Shown here: piece after piece, positions 49,661 to 63,710 of the stretch
Numbering within the stretch: the stretch's first letter is position 1
Layout of the letters: each line of letters starts with the position of its first letter
DNA from: Litoditis marina
Lineage: Eukaryota > Nematoda > Chromadorea > Rhabditida > Rhabditidae
Reading direction: 5' to 3'
Assembly: GCA_964036275.1 (NCBI GenBank)
Contig: OZ038438.1
Span: 8,562,978 to 8,626,977, forward strand
DNA length: 64,000 nucleotides
Position numbers and translations under genes: made by a program
Notes under the pieces: generated by a model
Databases searched by the model: none
Told to the model about the DNA's origin: nothing
Seen by the model: only the letters and a program-made list of their open reading frames with translations

Positions 49661-52600
49661 ATGTTCTTCCATGCCACCTTGGCCCGTTCCTTCATCAATG
49701 CCCTATCCCTCAGAGGAGACGACGACTTCGTGGACAGGTCAGCAACTATGGAAGATTTGTAGTTCTATCTCGATGCAGGCCATAATTCACGAGTTTCCAC
49801 TTCAAAGCAATAGATGTTCATGTCATATCCTGCTGTGTTTGTAGAAAAATAGTCATTGTTGTTCCCGTGTAGACTCGTTCTTTGAGTTGGATCTCTGAAA
49901 TTTTTTTTTTAAGGGCAAACGCTCGGAAAAACAAACCAGTTTGTGAAAACACTTTCCGAGAAGTGAAATTCACAGATCACACCGTGAAGTGATATATTTA
50001 AGTTCACATTCACACTTTGGAGTGATATATTTAAAGGTAACATTCACATTCCTCAAAATTGATTTCAGATTGAACTACTACTACACGCCGATAATGTTGT
50101 CCATAGCTTGTTTGATTATTAGTGCAAAGCAGGTGTGTTTGGTGTGAAAATAACTGATTCTTTGTCATAGGTAGACATTTTGGATTGATTGTTTCTATCT
50201 TCAACATACAACTTGTTGGTTATTCAGACAATATTATACTATAAACTGTCAAAATTTTTAGAAATGTGAGAAAGACTGAAATTTAGGAAACAACCAAACC
50301 TAATAAATTGATGCGAACGAAAAAACTTTAGTATGAACTGCGATAGTTCCACTTATATAATACTGAAATCTTGAACTTCGTTAGCGTTCTCTGTAGATTA
50401 ATTTATGACGCACGGAATCGAAAGCTCACATATAGACGTCCCGGCTTTCTTTGTGGATATATAACTTAGTGAGGAGTATACTAATCACATTTCGTGCACA
50501 AACCGTCATGATTTCAGTACGGCGGAACACCGATTGAGTGTTGGGTAAATCCGCATTCTAGAGAGAGTATGGAAGAATATATAGAAAGTTATTGTTGGAT
50601 ACAAAACACATATTGGGTTCCAATGTATGAGAATGTGCCAGATGATCATACAGCCAGAGAAGGTGGGTTTCGTGGATTTGCGGTAGACTTATTTATAAAT
50701 TATATTTGCATCTTCACTCTATTTTCTTCAACGAGCTGAAACATCAGAAAGTTGTCATCCCAATTTCTAACTTTTTCACAACTTTTTTCATTCTCTTCCG
50801 GTCAAATTTCTGTTCATACTGAGCCTGGTAGTTATTGAAGAATAATTGATATATTTGGGAAGAAAAATGACTATCAAATTTATCAATAGTTCCAGAATAA
50901 AATAAATTGGAATTTCCAGAGAAGCAAATAGGATATTATCAATGGGTGCCGTTCATACTGATAGCTGAAGCACTCATGTTTTCCCTTCCCTGTATATTCT
51001 GGAGGCTATTGAGTTGGCAATCAGGTGAATATAGGGTTAATACTTAAAAGCAGTACGAAAACCACATGTAAATGTAGTGACTGTTATGTAAACGAACCGG
51101 GTTGCTATTCCCGTTTCGGTTGCGAATTAATTGTGTTATAACACTATCATTTTGTGGATGTTCTTCAAATACCGTTGATTAAGGTTTGAATATACAACAT
51201 CTGATAAGCGCCGCTTGTGATACGCAAGGGATTGTGGACGCTTCAGACAGACAGAAGGTACAGTGAGTAAAATATCTTTGATATTGTCTTGTTCGAGAAC
51301 CGTTTTGAGGGAACACGAAATGTTACCGAATCGGTGTACGATTACAGGCGGTCGAGTCAATCGCTTCTTGGTTTGTGGACAATTTGGACCTGCAGGCCCC
51401 CCAGAAGGATTTCACCAACAGAAGTTACCTGAGCCGTATCAAATGTAACCGGTGAGTAGTCAGTATAGAATTGACGAAGAAAATCATTGTAGTTTGATCT
51501 TGAAACACGCCGTAACGCAAGAATTCCAAGTGAAACTGACGGTATCAAACTAGGACCACAGTGGAAAATGAGGCAACGTATACCGTATAAGCCTGCTTTG
51601 GGAACAGCGACCCCAACATTATACTTTAACTAAGAACCCGCAGGGAAGCAAACAAGCACAACTGCACGGACATATTTCAAACTTCAAACATCTCTACAAA
51701 AGTTTTAAACTTGGACGAAAACGGACGATGCTAGATAATGAAATTTTACGTACTAATAAGAAATAAAACCATATAGTTAGATGATCTACATATATGCGTG
51801 GATTTTTCTGATTGAATATTAATTGAAAATACTCTTGGAGATCAACGATATAGAAAATAAACAGCATACAAAAATATCGAAGTTACTGTGGACTGTTTCA
51901 TTACTTCTTCTGCATAGTTTCACTGTTTTTTTTAAATACTGTAGCAATGAAAACAAACAAAAGTTTGTTTTGAAAAACATGAATTGAAACTATTGTTGTT
52001 GGAGAGAAAAAGTTAATATAATTGTTTTTGTTTTGAAAACAAAGCTCATTGAGCTAATGCACTCAGGCGGAGCTGATACCGTAGTTCCGGATTTACACTC
52101 TCGATCAATAGCAGGAGAGCGCGATTAGAGCTTCAGCTCAGCTCATAATGATCTATTGATTTTCCACGAAACGGCTAGAAATGACCGAGAATTTTATTAA
52201 TTTACTTTAAAATCAACGTAGATAGAAACTCATTCCGTGAGCTAGCTAGAGAACGCTACCTTTGAAATATGAATATAGTAATATTTAATAAATTTACGAA
52301 CAGACTTACGAATAACGCGATTCCCAAAAATTGAAAAACAAGTAGCACTGCTAGTAGAATTTATTTTTATGACCCAACAAAGTTATATAGTTTTTGATCT
52401 ATTGGAGGCGTTTCAAAATGAAAATAGAAATTCGAGCTAGAATTCGAAACTGTAACATGCATGTTATATATAACCCATTTTAACCCATTTTCAGTGCTTT
52501 CTCGGGCCACTACGTTTCTCTACTTTACGTTCTCACTAAACTATGTTATGCGGTGAACATCCTAGTTCAATTCGTGCTGCTCAACGCCTGTCTCAAATCC

Positions 52601-55176
52601 GATGAATATTTGCTGTTCGGCTTTCAGGTATATTTAAATACAATGTTGGGATTCTTATTTGAAGCAAATAATTCATTGTACAGTATGCCGAGGTTTATCG
52701 ACAGCGGAACATGGAAAGTATTTGAATGCAGTTAGCTGAGGTTTCGAATTTGTCTATATGCACAGATACATTTCTGCTATCGATAATTCAGAAAACTACT
52801 AATAGTAAAAATTCATAGGTAGTCCCGTAATAAGTTAGCATTCACTAGTTCAATTAATTACTACTAAAAAATTAGGAACCCGCCGCCGGAAAAAATCCCG
52901 GAGGGGTTTTCGGTTCAATAACTAACAGTAAACTTTTACTGAACCGAAAACCCCGGAGGGGTTTTCGGTTCAGTAAAAAGTTTTCGGTTCAGTAACTTCT
53001 CGTCCATATGTGAGACAAACAAAAAACAACTATTTTCTAACTTCGGTTTGAAGTTGTTTGCGCCAAATATGGGGAAAATCGTTGGAGTAATAAACTTTCT
53101 GGTAGAGGTCCGAAAAAGATTCAATTAGCTGATTTAAATTGGCTTTCGTAATGTTACATTTCGGTAAACTTGTTCATCACACAAAATTAAAACTTGCCTG
53201 AATAAAGTACATATCTGTTGTTTCTTCACAATACGATTCTCCCTTAAGTTGAATCTTCGATTACACCAATTTGGGAATGAACGTACAATCTCTGCACACC
53301 CACTTCTTACAAAAGTTTTACATGAACTTGAGAAACAATCTGCTTGTACCTAATTGGTTGTGAACAGGTTCTGCAAGATCTGCTGCAAGGGAAACCATGG
53401 ACGGAGTCTGGCCATTTCCCCAGAGTCACACTCTGTGATTTCGAAGTTCGATATGTGGCCAATCTGAACAGGTGAACATTTCTATCGATCAATGTTGTTG
53501 ATCTTTCCCACAATTGTATTCTTTCACAGTCAAATATTCTCAATCTCCGAAACGTATCTACTTTCAGATACACAGTTCAATGCGCCCTACTAATTAATAT
53601 AATCAATGAGAAAGTGTTCGCGTTTCTCTGGTGCTGGTATCTCATTCTTGTATGTATCACCACGTGAGTTTAAGTTGAAATACTTTGTATTTAATAAACA
53701 GTCTACTCGATTATTTTTTAAAAGAGTGAAGCTATTCTCTTCAGCTGTGTTTGTAGTTTGATTCCGTTGACTTGGAGCAGCATCGAAAATAACGCGAATA
53801 CGTGGTAGCCCGTGAAGAGAAATCACAAGAAAAAGCTCAACTCACTAATCGTGGCTAAATGCCAAATATAGTTTGGGGCGAGATTCAAGAATACCTATTT
53901 TTTTCTGTTTTTCTTGATTCAACGTCAATTAGCGATCGGAACACGTGTTTATGGGGTATTCTGACCGATTTGAAATGGTATGTTGTTAGTAGTACACAGT
54001 GTAAATTATACTACTGAATGCTGAGTTACATTTGCTATCTTCCCAATAGATGGGCAAAACAACTGCATCTATGGGGAATATCATGTGCAAATTGAGTGAT
54101 CCCAACGTCATTCTTTTCAGGTTCTCCGCTGTGAACTGGATCTTGAATACTCTGATTGTTACGGAAAAAGTTGATTATATATTGAAATTTATGCAAATTG
54201 CACAGTCAAGCGAGAGGAAAAAACAGATGAAATTCTCGAAGGTTGGTCCTGAGAAAAAATCAATAAAATTTTAACCACATTGCTGTGGACTAGGTACGAC
54301 AGTTGTGTAGGGAAAGTCAATTGGCCAGCTCATTTTGTAGACGAGAGAGTGTGCAGGTCAGAGACACGCACACTCTGCTTGACTGTCAGCTTGATTATCA
54401 TCCTTTTTCGCTTTTGTACAGGCCAATCGCAGTAAATTGGCGCCACCATTTATGAGTTATGATAAGTCGAATCAGCGTTTGCTCTCTGTGTTGCGGAAGT
54501 GGTGACTATACCATATAATGGAACAAAGCAAGTCCTCAAGTATCTGTTTATTTTGTCCTATTTTCTGTGTTCACAGGATGTGGACGTGGAAAGAGTGTAC
54601 TCTGTGATCCCGTTCGCGCCACATCTCCTGGATCGTTTTGTATTGGGATTTCTGCGCTCCGACGGGGTAATTATTATTGTTCCTACAGTTGTTTTTCCAA
54701 AAGTTAAATATATTACAAAATGATTAGGGTTTTGAAAGTTGAAAATTTCAAGTTGCTGTTTTTGGTTATTGAGAAGCTAACACAAACACAGGAGAATCTG
54801 GCAAACGGTCTAGTAAAAGTTTTATTATGCGTTTTCCTGATCGAACCTTATATACAGGTTTCGCTTCTTCCATTTTCTCGAGCTGGCTGAGTTCGTGATT
54901 TGATCCCGCCGCGTTCCGGTCGAACTTTGTAAACTGTTGCTTGTATCGAGATGCAACTACAACTGATAGTTGTTTACATTCCATATTGTTAAGGTGTTTA
55001 TTCTGCGAATGATGTCGACACATGCTGGGGACATGGTGGTCGTGCACATTGTCAAGGCGTTGTGGCAGGAATTCCGGGAACGGAATTGGCGCGAATTCGA
55101 AGAGTTCGAAGAGATCAAAGATCAGCACTTCCGGTCTCGTCCCGTCAAATCGTCCGTCATCAGGTTTAAAATATAA
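49661..55176 (+). CDS. Innexin gap-junction protein
   Basis: A four-pass membrane protein that forms gap junctions in invertebrates. Twelve exons: 49661-49737, 50069-50132, 50518-50662, 50920-51024, 51184-51257, 51348-51451, 52495-52627, 53368-53471, 53568-53663, 54121-54241, 54577-54666, 54994-55176, giving 431 residues. [16 protein letters not shown] leads into the first membrane helix (about 31-46). The first extracellular loop has [10 protein letters not shown] and [11 protein letters not shown], giving Cys55 and Cys73. The innexin signature YYQWVPF is at 101-107, starting helix 2. Helix 3 contains [20 protein letters not shown]. The second loop has [20 protein letters not shown]. Helix 4 contains [18 protein letters not shown]. 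The C-terminal tail is charged (EEFEEIKDQ). The ATG is chosen by homology; the exon may begin at the AG acceptor at 49628-49629. A further exon after ATCAG at 55163 (GTTTAA) is possible but weak. Which of the many nematode innexins this is cannot be settled. Confidence 0.95.
52900..52998. repeat. GGGGTTTTCGGTTCAGTAA direct and inverted repeats
   Basis: In the innexin intron before the exon at 53368. The centre is an almost perfect palindrome at 52931-52982: AACTTTTACTGAACCGAAAA then CCCC, GGA, and the mirrored GGGGTTTTCGGTTCAGTAAA. A direct copy of the right arm lies at about 52900-52922 and a third partial copy follows at about 52981-52998. Likely the termini of a small foldback element or a stem-loop repeat. 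Confidence 0.75.
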
Positions 55177-58100
55177 TCAAACATATGAATATGAACTTAT
55201 AGTCGTAGCAAATGCAACCAGTGATTGCTTCTCAATTTGTGCTGAACATGAACTTTCGAATAATACTGATGATACACATAATTGACTGGAACAACAGAAA
55301 TATCATGTTAACTTTATATAACTTCACACATTTCTGAAGTAGTTTACTGAAAAGACGCTCCTGATGAGTGCGGGAAAGTCTAGCTGTATTGCGCTCTCTT
55401 TCGCAACTGTTCATGATCTTCCCCTGACGAATAGTTTGTTTGGCTCTTCTCACGGTCGAATATCATGTATATGAGCTTTCATTTGAACACTAGAGCTTTT
55501 CACAGTTTGAGCAAAAGTTCGAGTTATACGCATGAAACTACGCATGGCGCAGCAGGATGTTGCCACTCCCTACGTATTGGATAGACTTCTTTGAAAATAC
55601 GTTTCGTTCCTCACATATTCGTAGCTTCGTGGAAAAATTCCAACGGAACCAGCTCGTAGCATTTGTGCACCTTTGAAATATTAATAATATTAAGAATAAG
55701 TATAGGTGATGAACTATATTATTCAAAGGAATAATTATTCAAACAACGCAATTATTCAGCGGATTTCCCTCGCCGCGTGTGGTCACAATCAGCAACCCGG
55801 TTGCCGCCATGATGACCGAATCTATTTCCAGCGAAAAAGGATATGTTTGAGCAGATAGTAAGTTTATTACTATATATTATTTCTATTATTTTTATTTTAT
55901 ATCAAATTGTATCAGATCCTCGTTCAGATAACCCTAAAACATTTTCGGAACTCTTGTTTTGGTAAGGAACAGATAGTATCACATCAACGGTACACAAATG
56001 AGTTCCAATTCGTAACTCTATTTTCAATCAGTGTTTGACCGTGCCCTGACTTTCGTTATATTAAAATGTTGATAACGTTGGCGAAGCATACAATCTCAAA
56101 AGGTGCAGGTCAAATTGCAGAGAAAACATAATGAAAAACAAGTATGAAATGTGCTAATAGTGCACAGAATGATTCTCATTACTATTCATCGTTAACTTCT
56201 TGATTTTATCCACAACAGCAAAGACAATAGAGTATGAATTGACAATGTTCCAACTTTTCAGTAATGAAGCTTTCAACGTTGGTCTGTAATCAATTCCGGT
56301 GCCTTACTCGACCAGGAAAACTTCTGCCAAACAGTATTGATCTCAAATTATTGATATTTCATGTGATGAATGCTGTGTTACCTTCAATGTATAAAATACA
56401 TTCACAGCACAGTACAGTTTGTTGTTCATGCATGCATTCATCGGGGACAGAAGTATCATTCCTAGACACATATCGTATACATCTGGTAGTTTCGACCTTA
56501 GAAAAAACTGTTTCATTTCTACTGAGATTCGTAACAATACTGTTTCACAGTATCATCAAGTTTCTCTCATTCTTTCAAGTATTATCGGAAATGCTAACAA
56601 TATTTGCCTTTTGTGCTCACAAAGCGTGGGCAGAAGTATTCTGGATAAAGTTGAAGTTTACATTGGAAACCACTCGTTGAAGAGATTGATGGTCTACTGC
56701 AGAAATGATGGGTGACGCGTTTTATTGTAGATGCGAAACATATATGAGTACGGTAACGGCAAGCATCTACGGATGAATACTTCTAACCCCCTGTTGCAAG
56801 ACCCATATTGTTAGAAAAACCGCGGAACCACCTCCACCTATGCCGGAAGCTAATTGCCCACGTGGGAACTTCCAATTTGCAGTTCATAGGAAAGTACGAA
56901 ATTACCGGAAGTGGTGGAGGTGCTGAATGGAGGGCAACGTGAGGGCTCGCACCTGGATGAAAGACCAGGGGCGGCATTGTGGCATGGAGCCAGAGTACAA
57001 ACCATTGTGTACACACAATGCAGAGTTGCCAACAGAAACACTGAAACACATAGAACACGCTCAGATTCTGAGGTTCCGGCAGCGAATGGACATGAAAATC
57101 TTCACGTTTAGGAGATGATCGATTATCCGTGTAGTATGATAATATCAATGAACGACACGCATTTCAACGAAAAAGCGGCAGCATCAAACTATAAACGTAA
57201 TGGCTCATGACATTATGCCGTATATGCTTGCTTTTGTTATAAGGTACAACTGACTAAACTCTGGTCAAGCTGTGAGTGTAGTCTTCTAACTGTTGGTATT
57301 TGATATGTGCAACTTTCTGGAAAACTTTGAGACTTCGACTTCGGTCCATTACTAATAAGAGCGTCATATGGGACTTGAACAATACAATAAAGGCTTTATT
57401 TTTCTCCCGCATCACTTGGTGTTTTTTGTGAGGGTGTTGTTGGCGTCAAAAAGGCGCTGAAAGTTGGAGGAAAAGAGTCTTCTAGAAAGACAACGGCTAT
57501 CTTCCAAGACTGAACAAGCAATAAACTTTAGCAATACATATGTGCTAACCGTAAGACAGCAGATTGAGAGTTCAATACTTACTTGGAATCAGTTCAAATT
57601 CACAGTAAACTACTTTTTCGACGTGAACAAGTTTCCTTTGAGAGAAAAATATTTGAAGCTATTCAAATAGTGTTTTTGAGGACAAACGGCCAACTGAGAA
57701 CATACAAATACTTGAAATTGTATCGATTTGACTTTGTGTACTATCTCATGGTCTGGTTAACTGCATAAAATAGCATGGAAAGCGTGGTGCACGTGCAGGG
57801 GAAATTAGTGTTTGATAGATGTTGGGTCGGATGGAGACGCCTGCTCCATGATAATGAATGGACTACCCCCCTCTCATCTGCACAGGTGCCATACAATCCA
57901 TTCCCAAACACAACAATTAGCCACTTCTCACTGATTTCTGTCTCACATCGAGATATATAGTTTGCTCGTTTCAAGGCAAGCCTAGCAAGCCAGTGTTTGT
58001 TGCCCAAACCCGCAGTTTGTACTTTGATCCTTCTTCTTTTCCTTGAAAATTCGTGAGTTATACGTGAATCGATAGCTAACTACAACGAAGGTTGAATCAA

Positions 58101-60983
58101 CTTCCATATCACCTTTCGCAAGCAAAACTCTTGTCCCACCCAAACCACCGTGCGGCATACTGTACACCTCACTTTTGCTGTTAATAAGAACGTTGATACA
58201 CGAAACAAAATATGGCCGACACGATGTTTTCTGAGTCATGGTTCAATCTCTTGTCACTTGATTTTTCAAGTTACATCCGACTCCGCTCATTGGCTCCTAT
58301 TCTATTGATCATTTGCTTAAAACTAATTAAGCTAGGTATGTATATCTTTGTTTGTCTCCATAGCAAGTAGCTGCCCAGTGCACCGTACCACGATCAACAC
58401 CAAGTAGCGAACACAAAGATCTAAATTAGAATACAAGCCTTCTTTTCACATAGAGCCCGGAACAATGAACTCGGACCATGACGACACAACATGTGTATGT
58501 GTGTTTTTCATTCTATAGATATTTCTCAATTACTCCTTACCAAATAGAACCTTCTGCTACATTTTCCGTCGAAGGCTCCATTCCAAATCGACAAGTTGTT
58601 AACGTTGAACTCGAAAGTCGACTTCACTCTGGAAAATTCCGACAAACATTTGTCCAACCTCGAACCATCAAAATTGTTCAAAAGTCAAAATTTCGAAATA
58701 TTGAACTCGGTTAACACACCTTGATCATAATGAACCATGAACCATAATCCAACAGCATGTACTAGCATACTTCTTCTCACGAGCTCCGACAAAAGGACAC
58801 ATACATATATCTGTGTCGAACAGAGAGTGTGGGAAGTGCACAGTTGGAACACAAACTCAAATATACTGAATGGAACGGCAAAAATGGAAATTATCAATGA
58901 AGCACAGGATAGTTTTTGTGCTGATTTCTGTGTTAAGAAATGCGTTGTTATGAGCTGCGAATCGAGGTTGCTCGCATGATGACGAAGCATTCAGCTCAAA
59001 TTACAATTTGGTTCAGATACCCGGAATAATCAGAGAAAATAAGTTTTCTGTTTGGGTATAACGCTATTTTATTGAAAGATATCGTCATTGATTCATTCAT
59101 TCTGGAACGCTCACATTTTCAATCTCTCTGTCTCTCTCATTTCGTTTTTCTTGTTTCCTCTTTCTATCTCTCACTTTGTTTTCACATCTCTCTCTGTCGT
59201 CTCCTCTCTGGCAGTTTCCCTCCGTCTTTTTCCCGTTCCCTCTTCCTCTTTCTCCTCTTTCTGTCATATCCTTCTCTCGTCATATAGGTGATGTGCAAAT
59301 TGCCTAACACTGTACCTACCATTCCATACAGAGTGCAGTCTACTCTTCATTTCATTCCACATTTACTACCTACTTTTCGAACTGCTGAAGGTAATACTGG
59401 GTTCATTTTGCTTTATTTTTAAAAACGGGAAATATTCCATTATTAAGTGTCTTGTTTGAAAAAAATACATTGGGGAGGGATAAAGGCAAATATGCACAGG
59501 GATGGGTATCAATATTATGTTTCGTAGTAGAGTAGTTTTTCACAGTTCTATATTTTGTTCACGCGTTCTTTTTGAAGTGTTGTATACAGATCTGAAGATT
59601 TCGGAAATAATTACAAACTTGATATCTTCAACTTTCTGCGCGCTTACAGAGATTAGTGTCCTCCCCACATGTCGTGGTGTTATGTACTTTTTGTATCACA
59701 GTCATTCACTGATCAGTTTTTCAATAATTGAATTATTTCAGAGGGAGTGAACAGTTCTCTGAGGACAACTATGGATGAAGGTTGAGCTGGAATTATCAAA
59801 AACTAAAATATATTTGAGACCGCTCGACATCTACGAAAAGTGAGCACAATTTAAACAAATTGAAAAAGTACGACGTAACAATTATGGCTGAAGCTCCACT
59901 CGTGAAACAAGCAAAATTATCTAATTTTTTTCATATTAGCAATTTTATGTGAACGTCTTATTGAACTCGTATGGAGGAAAATCTTTGATCTTTGGTTAAA
60001 TTTGCATGTATAGTGTGATTTTCTGTTTACTTCAGTTCGGTGACTAAACGAAAATTTGGGATTTCCTAGTTGTACCTAAAGTTCCATTTATAAGCCGCCA
60101 TTGACGCGGTAATAAAAAACGTTCGATCCCACACCAGTAGTAATCATGGGACTTTCGCAGTGAGGGATAAAATGAGAACGTCTATTTATGAGTTAACACG
60201 TATTCAAAAAGTATCAAACTAATTTAATTCTATTTATACAATTAGTTTTTTCTCTTTTTCAATGCTCCGCGCATTGTTTGTCTTAGACGCTGTTGTTGGA
60301 CAATAACTGATTGTTCCAACCTGAACAACCTCAAAAACTAGTTTCTATTGAACCTAATATGAAGACACATTACGAATATTATTATATGAAACATATATCA
60401 TGCAAAATTCTTTATTCGAATGTTCATGCTTGTCAGTTTCGATTTCATTTCTTCTTTTGTTGAGCTTAGTGCATTCACTGTCATGGTATAAAAGCGAAAT
60501 CCGATTAGGTGTTTTCAGCCAAGTAATGTCGAGATTCCAGTTTTTACATTGAAATTGCATTGGCACAGTACCATGGTACAATTGAGAACCTTGTCAACTA
60601 CTATATACCAACCCCCCCCCCCCCCCCCCATATTCAAAAATACTATAATTCTCAGAATCGTTGGTGCGCACTAGTTCTTTCAATTCTAAACCGCCATTAC
60701 AAAGAGTATGAAAAATCATTGCAAAGCGAAAATTGACTTTAAAAACAGTAATTGCGAAGTGCTAATGTGTACTGTAGGAGTCTCAGTGTAAAGGATGTGG
60801 ACTATACAATTACAAACAAGCTTTTCGTTTTGAAAAACCACAATTTACCAAAAGAGAGAAAGAATGTGCCAGATTGTCTTGTTTTTGGTCTTACAGTATG
60901 CTTTGGAGAGTCAATTATGTTGCTCTCGGTGCTTTCAGTCGGGAAGTGGGCGGGCCACCACCTCATTCCCTACTTCTTCCACC
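55177..60983. other. Intergenic region innexin to transporter, 5.8 kb
   Basis: Starts with the innexin 3' UTR. No conserved exon was recognised. A GC-richer patch at about 56.8-57.1 kb has open frames on both strands and small inverted repeats (CCACCTCCACC against GGTGGAGGTG) but no recognisable protein. CT-rich DNA lies at 59.1-59.3 kb and a C run at 60612. The last bases hold an AG acceptor at 60940 that would open the 5' UTR of the transporter mRNA. Confidence 0.6.
60612..60629. repeat. Poly-C tract (18 C)
   Basis: An uninterrupted C run in intergenic DNA, 350 bases before the transporter start codon. Confidence 0.95.
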
Positions 60984-62130
60984 ATGGGAGCTGAGCCTGA
61001 GGTAAGTCACTAGAACATTGAACGTTCTAGTTATTCCAGAACATTCACAGCTTGTTTGGAAAACAAACGATTTATAGAACTTACTACATTACTACAACTT
61101 GCATACAATAGTTCATAATTTCGAGTTGACTCGTCAAACTGATAGATAAGAAAAAAGGGGTATGAAATATTCAGAAAAACCATATTTGAAACGGCCAAAT
61201 CATCTCCGAACGTATTATTTACTAATTCTTGGCTCTTCACACGCTCACATGAGCAGTGGTTGTATGCGTTCGCTCACGTGCCTTCATGGTCATTCACGTG
61301 TTTTATGTCACACGTTCCTCTACCGTGACCGCAACAGAGACCTTGCACAGTATAAAAGTCATAAAAGTGGTCAGCTTAACGCGATCGCGGACCTGATCTC
61401 ATTCGGTTGCAAACTTCAAATGTATATGCATAGTGTATATGACGACACCATGGTCAGATAGTTCAATTCAAAGGGGATCGTTCTATAAGGCAGGAATGTC
61501 TTTGTTCAGCTGATTGCGTCTAGGGTGGAAGCGAAACGTATAACTTCTTCTTCTTCTTTTTACACTGTAACTATATTGAATGATAGGTTTCATTCCTTTC
61601 CAGATGGAGAAGCAGTCTTCGGGCGAGCCGCGGGTCTTCGCCAAGCGATGGGCCGTACTGGTCATGTTCATCATGTTGTCCGCGTCCAACGGCGCCCAGT
61701 GGATAGAATACTCCATCATCGCCGGAATAGTAGCCGACTTCTATGATGTCAGGTCAGCCACAACAACAGAAACATCAGAAAAGGCACAATTTCTGCTAAC
61801 CGGCCAACGGTTAAAGGCACCGCGGAACGCTTATCAAGAAGGCACCTAAAAAACATCCCGTCATGTGTACGTTTTCACGTTTCATGATGTATTATGTGAT
61901 TGGCGTTTATATTGAGTATACTTTTTCATTTCATGCAATTTAGTTAAAAAATCTTCATGAAGCCTAAGTTTATTGTTTGTTAGTAAGATTCGCAAAAGAG
62001 AGGTTTTTTCGTGTTTTCGAAACAAAACGATTAGTTTCCAATGAATTATCAATCATTGCAGTTACACGGCTGTTGATTGGACCAGCATGATCTACATGCT
62101 GACCTACATCCTGTTCTTCATTCCGGCCGC
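60984..62130 (+). CDS. SLC49/FLVCR-like major facilitator transporter, 5' part only
   Basis: The first three coding exons of a membrane carrier: 60984-61001 (MGAEPE), 61604-61752 and 62062-62130, together 78 residues; the gene should continue past the window or beyond a long intron. After a short polar N-terminus comes FAKRWAVLVMFIMLSASNGA, the first membrane helix, then QWIEYSIIAGIVADFYDV, then DWTSMIYMLTYILFFIPAA, the second helix. The order N-x-x-QWI-x-YS-I then DW-x-SM-x-YM-x-TYI is characteristic of the FLVCR/SLC49 family, whose members carry haem, choline or related small molecules; substrate cannot be told here. The ATG has a strong CCACCATGG context and exon 1 is only 18 coding bases. 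A start at the exon 2 ATG (61604) is also possible. Confidence 0.8.
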
Positions 62131-62432
62131 GTGAGTACTTACTCATACAAAGTTATACTAGAAGTAAATTGAATAGTCACGTGAAGTTAAGGCATCGTAC
62201 ACGTTGTCATTACTTTCTGAGTTCTGCTGTGTTTAACATGTTTCACGTGACTGTGCAATTGACTAACAGTATACACCATCATATTCCCCACTATTCCACG
62301 GTATACATCAGCAGTAATACGACTCTCCTTCGAGGGACTGTTTCTTCGAGGGACCTATCGCTCAGTTTCATGTTCATGTGTAGCCTTCCAGTTTCATCCT
62401 TAATTTCTCTGTGTCTGGCTCTTTCTGCCTCG

Positions 62433-62633
<201 letters not shown>

Positions 62634-62690
62634 TACATTCTCTTCTACTCACTTCCGTTACTATCAGCTCTCTCTTTCTTTTTCTCTCCT

Positions 62691-62725
<35 letters not shown>

Positions 62726-63683
62726 CTCTCTTCCTACCTCTCTATCTCCTTTTATCATCACCCACTGGCAGTCTTTTCTTTCTACGTAGGCTCCTATTTT
62801 TCTCGTCTCTTCTGTCTCTCTCTCTTTCTTTTATCTAATACATGGCGCGTTCTGTTCGAGTGATATTCTGTCTATTTAATATTTGTGCTCTTGGTTGGGC
62901 GTCAAGTACAGGCAAGATTGTCATTCTTGAGAACAAGGCGGAAAAGTAGCAAAGAAGTTGCGTCCTGAATTGAGGGGTCACACCGTAGAGTTGGAGGGCT
63001 CCATCAGTCGGTTATTAGAGAATGACCGAAACTAATTTCGAGTTATCAAGCATCAGAAATACAGCTGCCTCTGCCAACCGCCATAAACAATTGCAAAAAC
63101 ACCTCCTCTATCAGCACATGTGATCATAATTTAGTTTATTTCTGCTCTATACCTCCATACGGATGTAGAACAACTAGATTAGTCATTTTTCAGTAGATTT
63201 CATCTAGAACCGAATTTGTCTCATTCTCTGCAGAGAGGTACCCTCCTCAGGCATAGCTTCTTGAACTGAACTTTAGCTTTGTAAATTTACAACATGTTTT
63301 ACATGTTTTCGAATCCCTCCGTCTCCGCTCGGTTATCTTTAGTCACGTGGTTGCGTAGCCAGGGCACGTGTTTCAATGGATGCACTTGCCACCTCAGACC
63401 GTAATTCACTACTTGTGTGGCCAGCTGATTTGTGACGAAGGTCTTTTGTTAGCTAGAGCTTGCTTACACGTCAAGAGGCGGCGAAAAGACAAACATCGTG
63501 TGAATGAGTCCCTGCTTCTACGAGACAACCGAAATGGCAGAGACTAATGGCATCCACACTCACATTACAGTTTTGCCTGGAAGTAACTGGGGAAATTTGA
63601 AGTTTGACCCCTCACTGCAGTTTGTTACCCCCGTAGCACTTCAGCCTCCGCCCGAGCTGAAACATGGAAAGTCTAGAATAGGA

Positions 63684-63710
63684 GGGGGGGGGGGGGGGGG
63701 GGGGGGGGGG
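63684..63710. repeat. Poly-G tract (27 G)
   Basis: The longest homopolymer in the window; a second run of 10 G follows at 63757-63766. G-run clusters of this size can form G-quadruplexes on the + strand. Confidence 0.97.

Noticed and set aside
56783..57148. A 121-codon minus-strand frame and two shorter plus-strand frames in a GC-richer patch
   Set aside because: No recognisable domain on either strand and no flanking exons; small inverted repeats in the patch suggest repeat-derived sequence. Worth a database search but not supportable as a gene.
58478..58714. A 78-codon plus-strand frame
   Set aside because: No family pattern, no neighbouring exons and AT-rich codon use typical of chance frames here.
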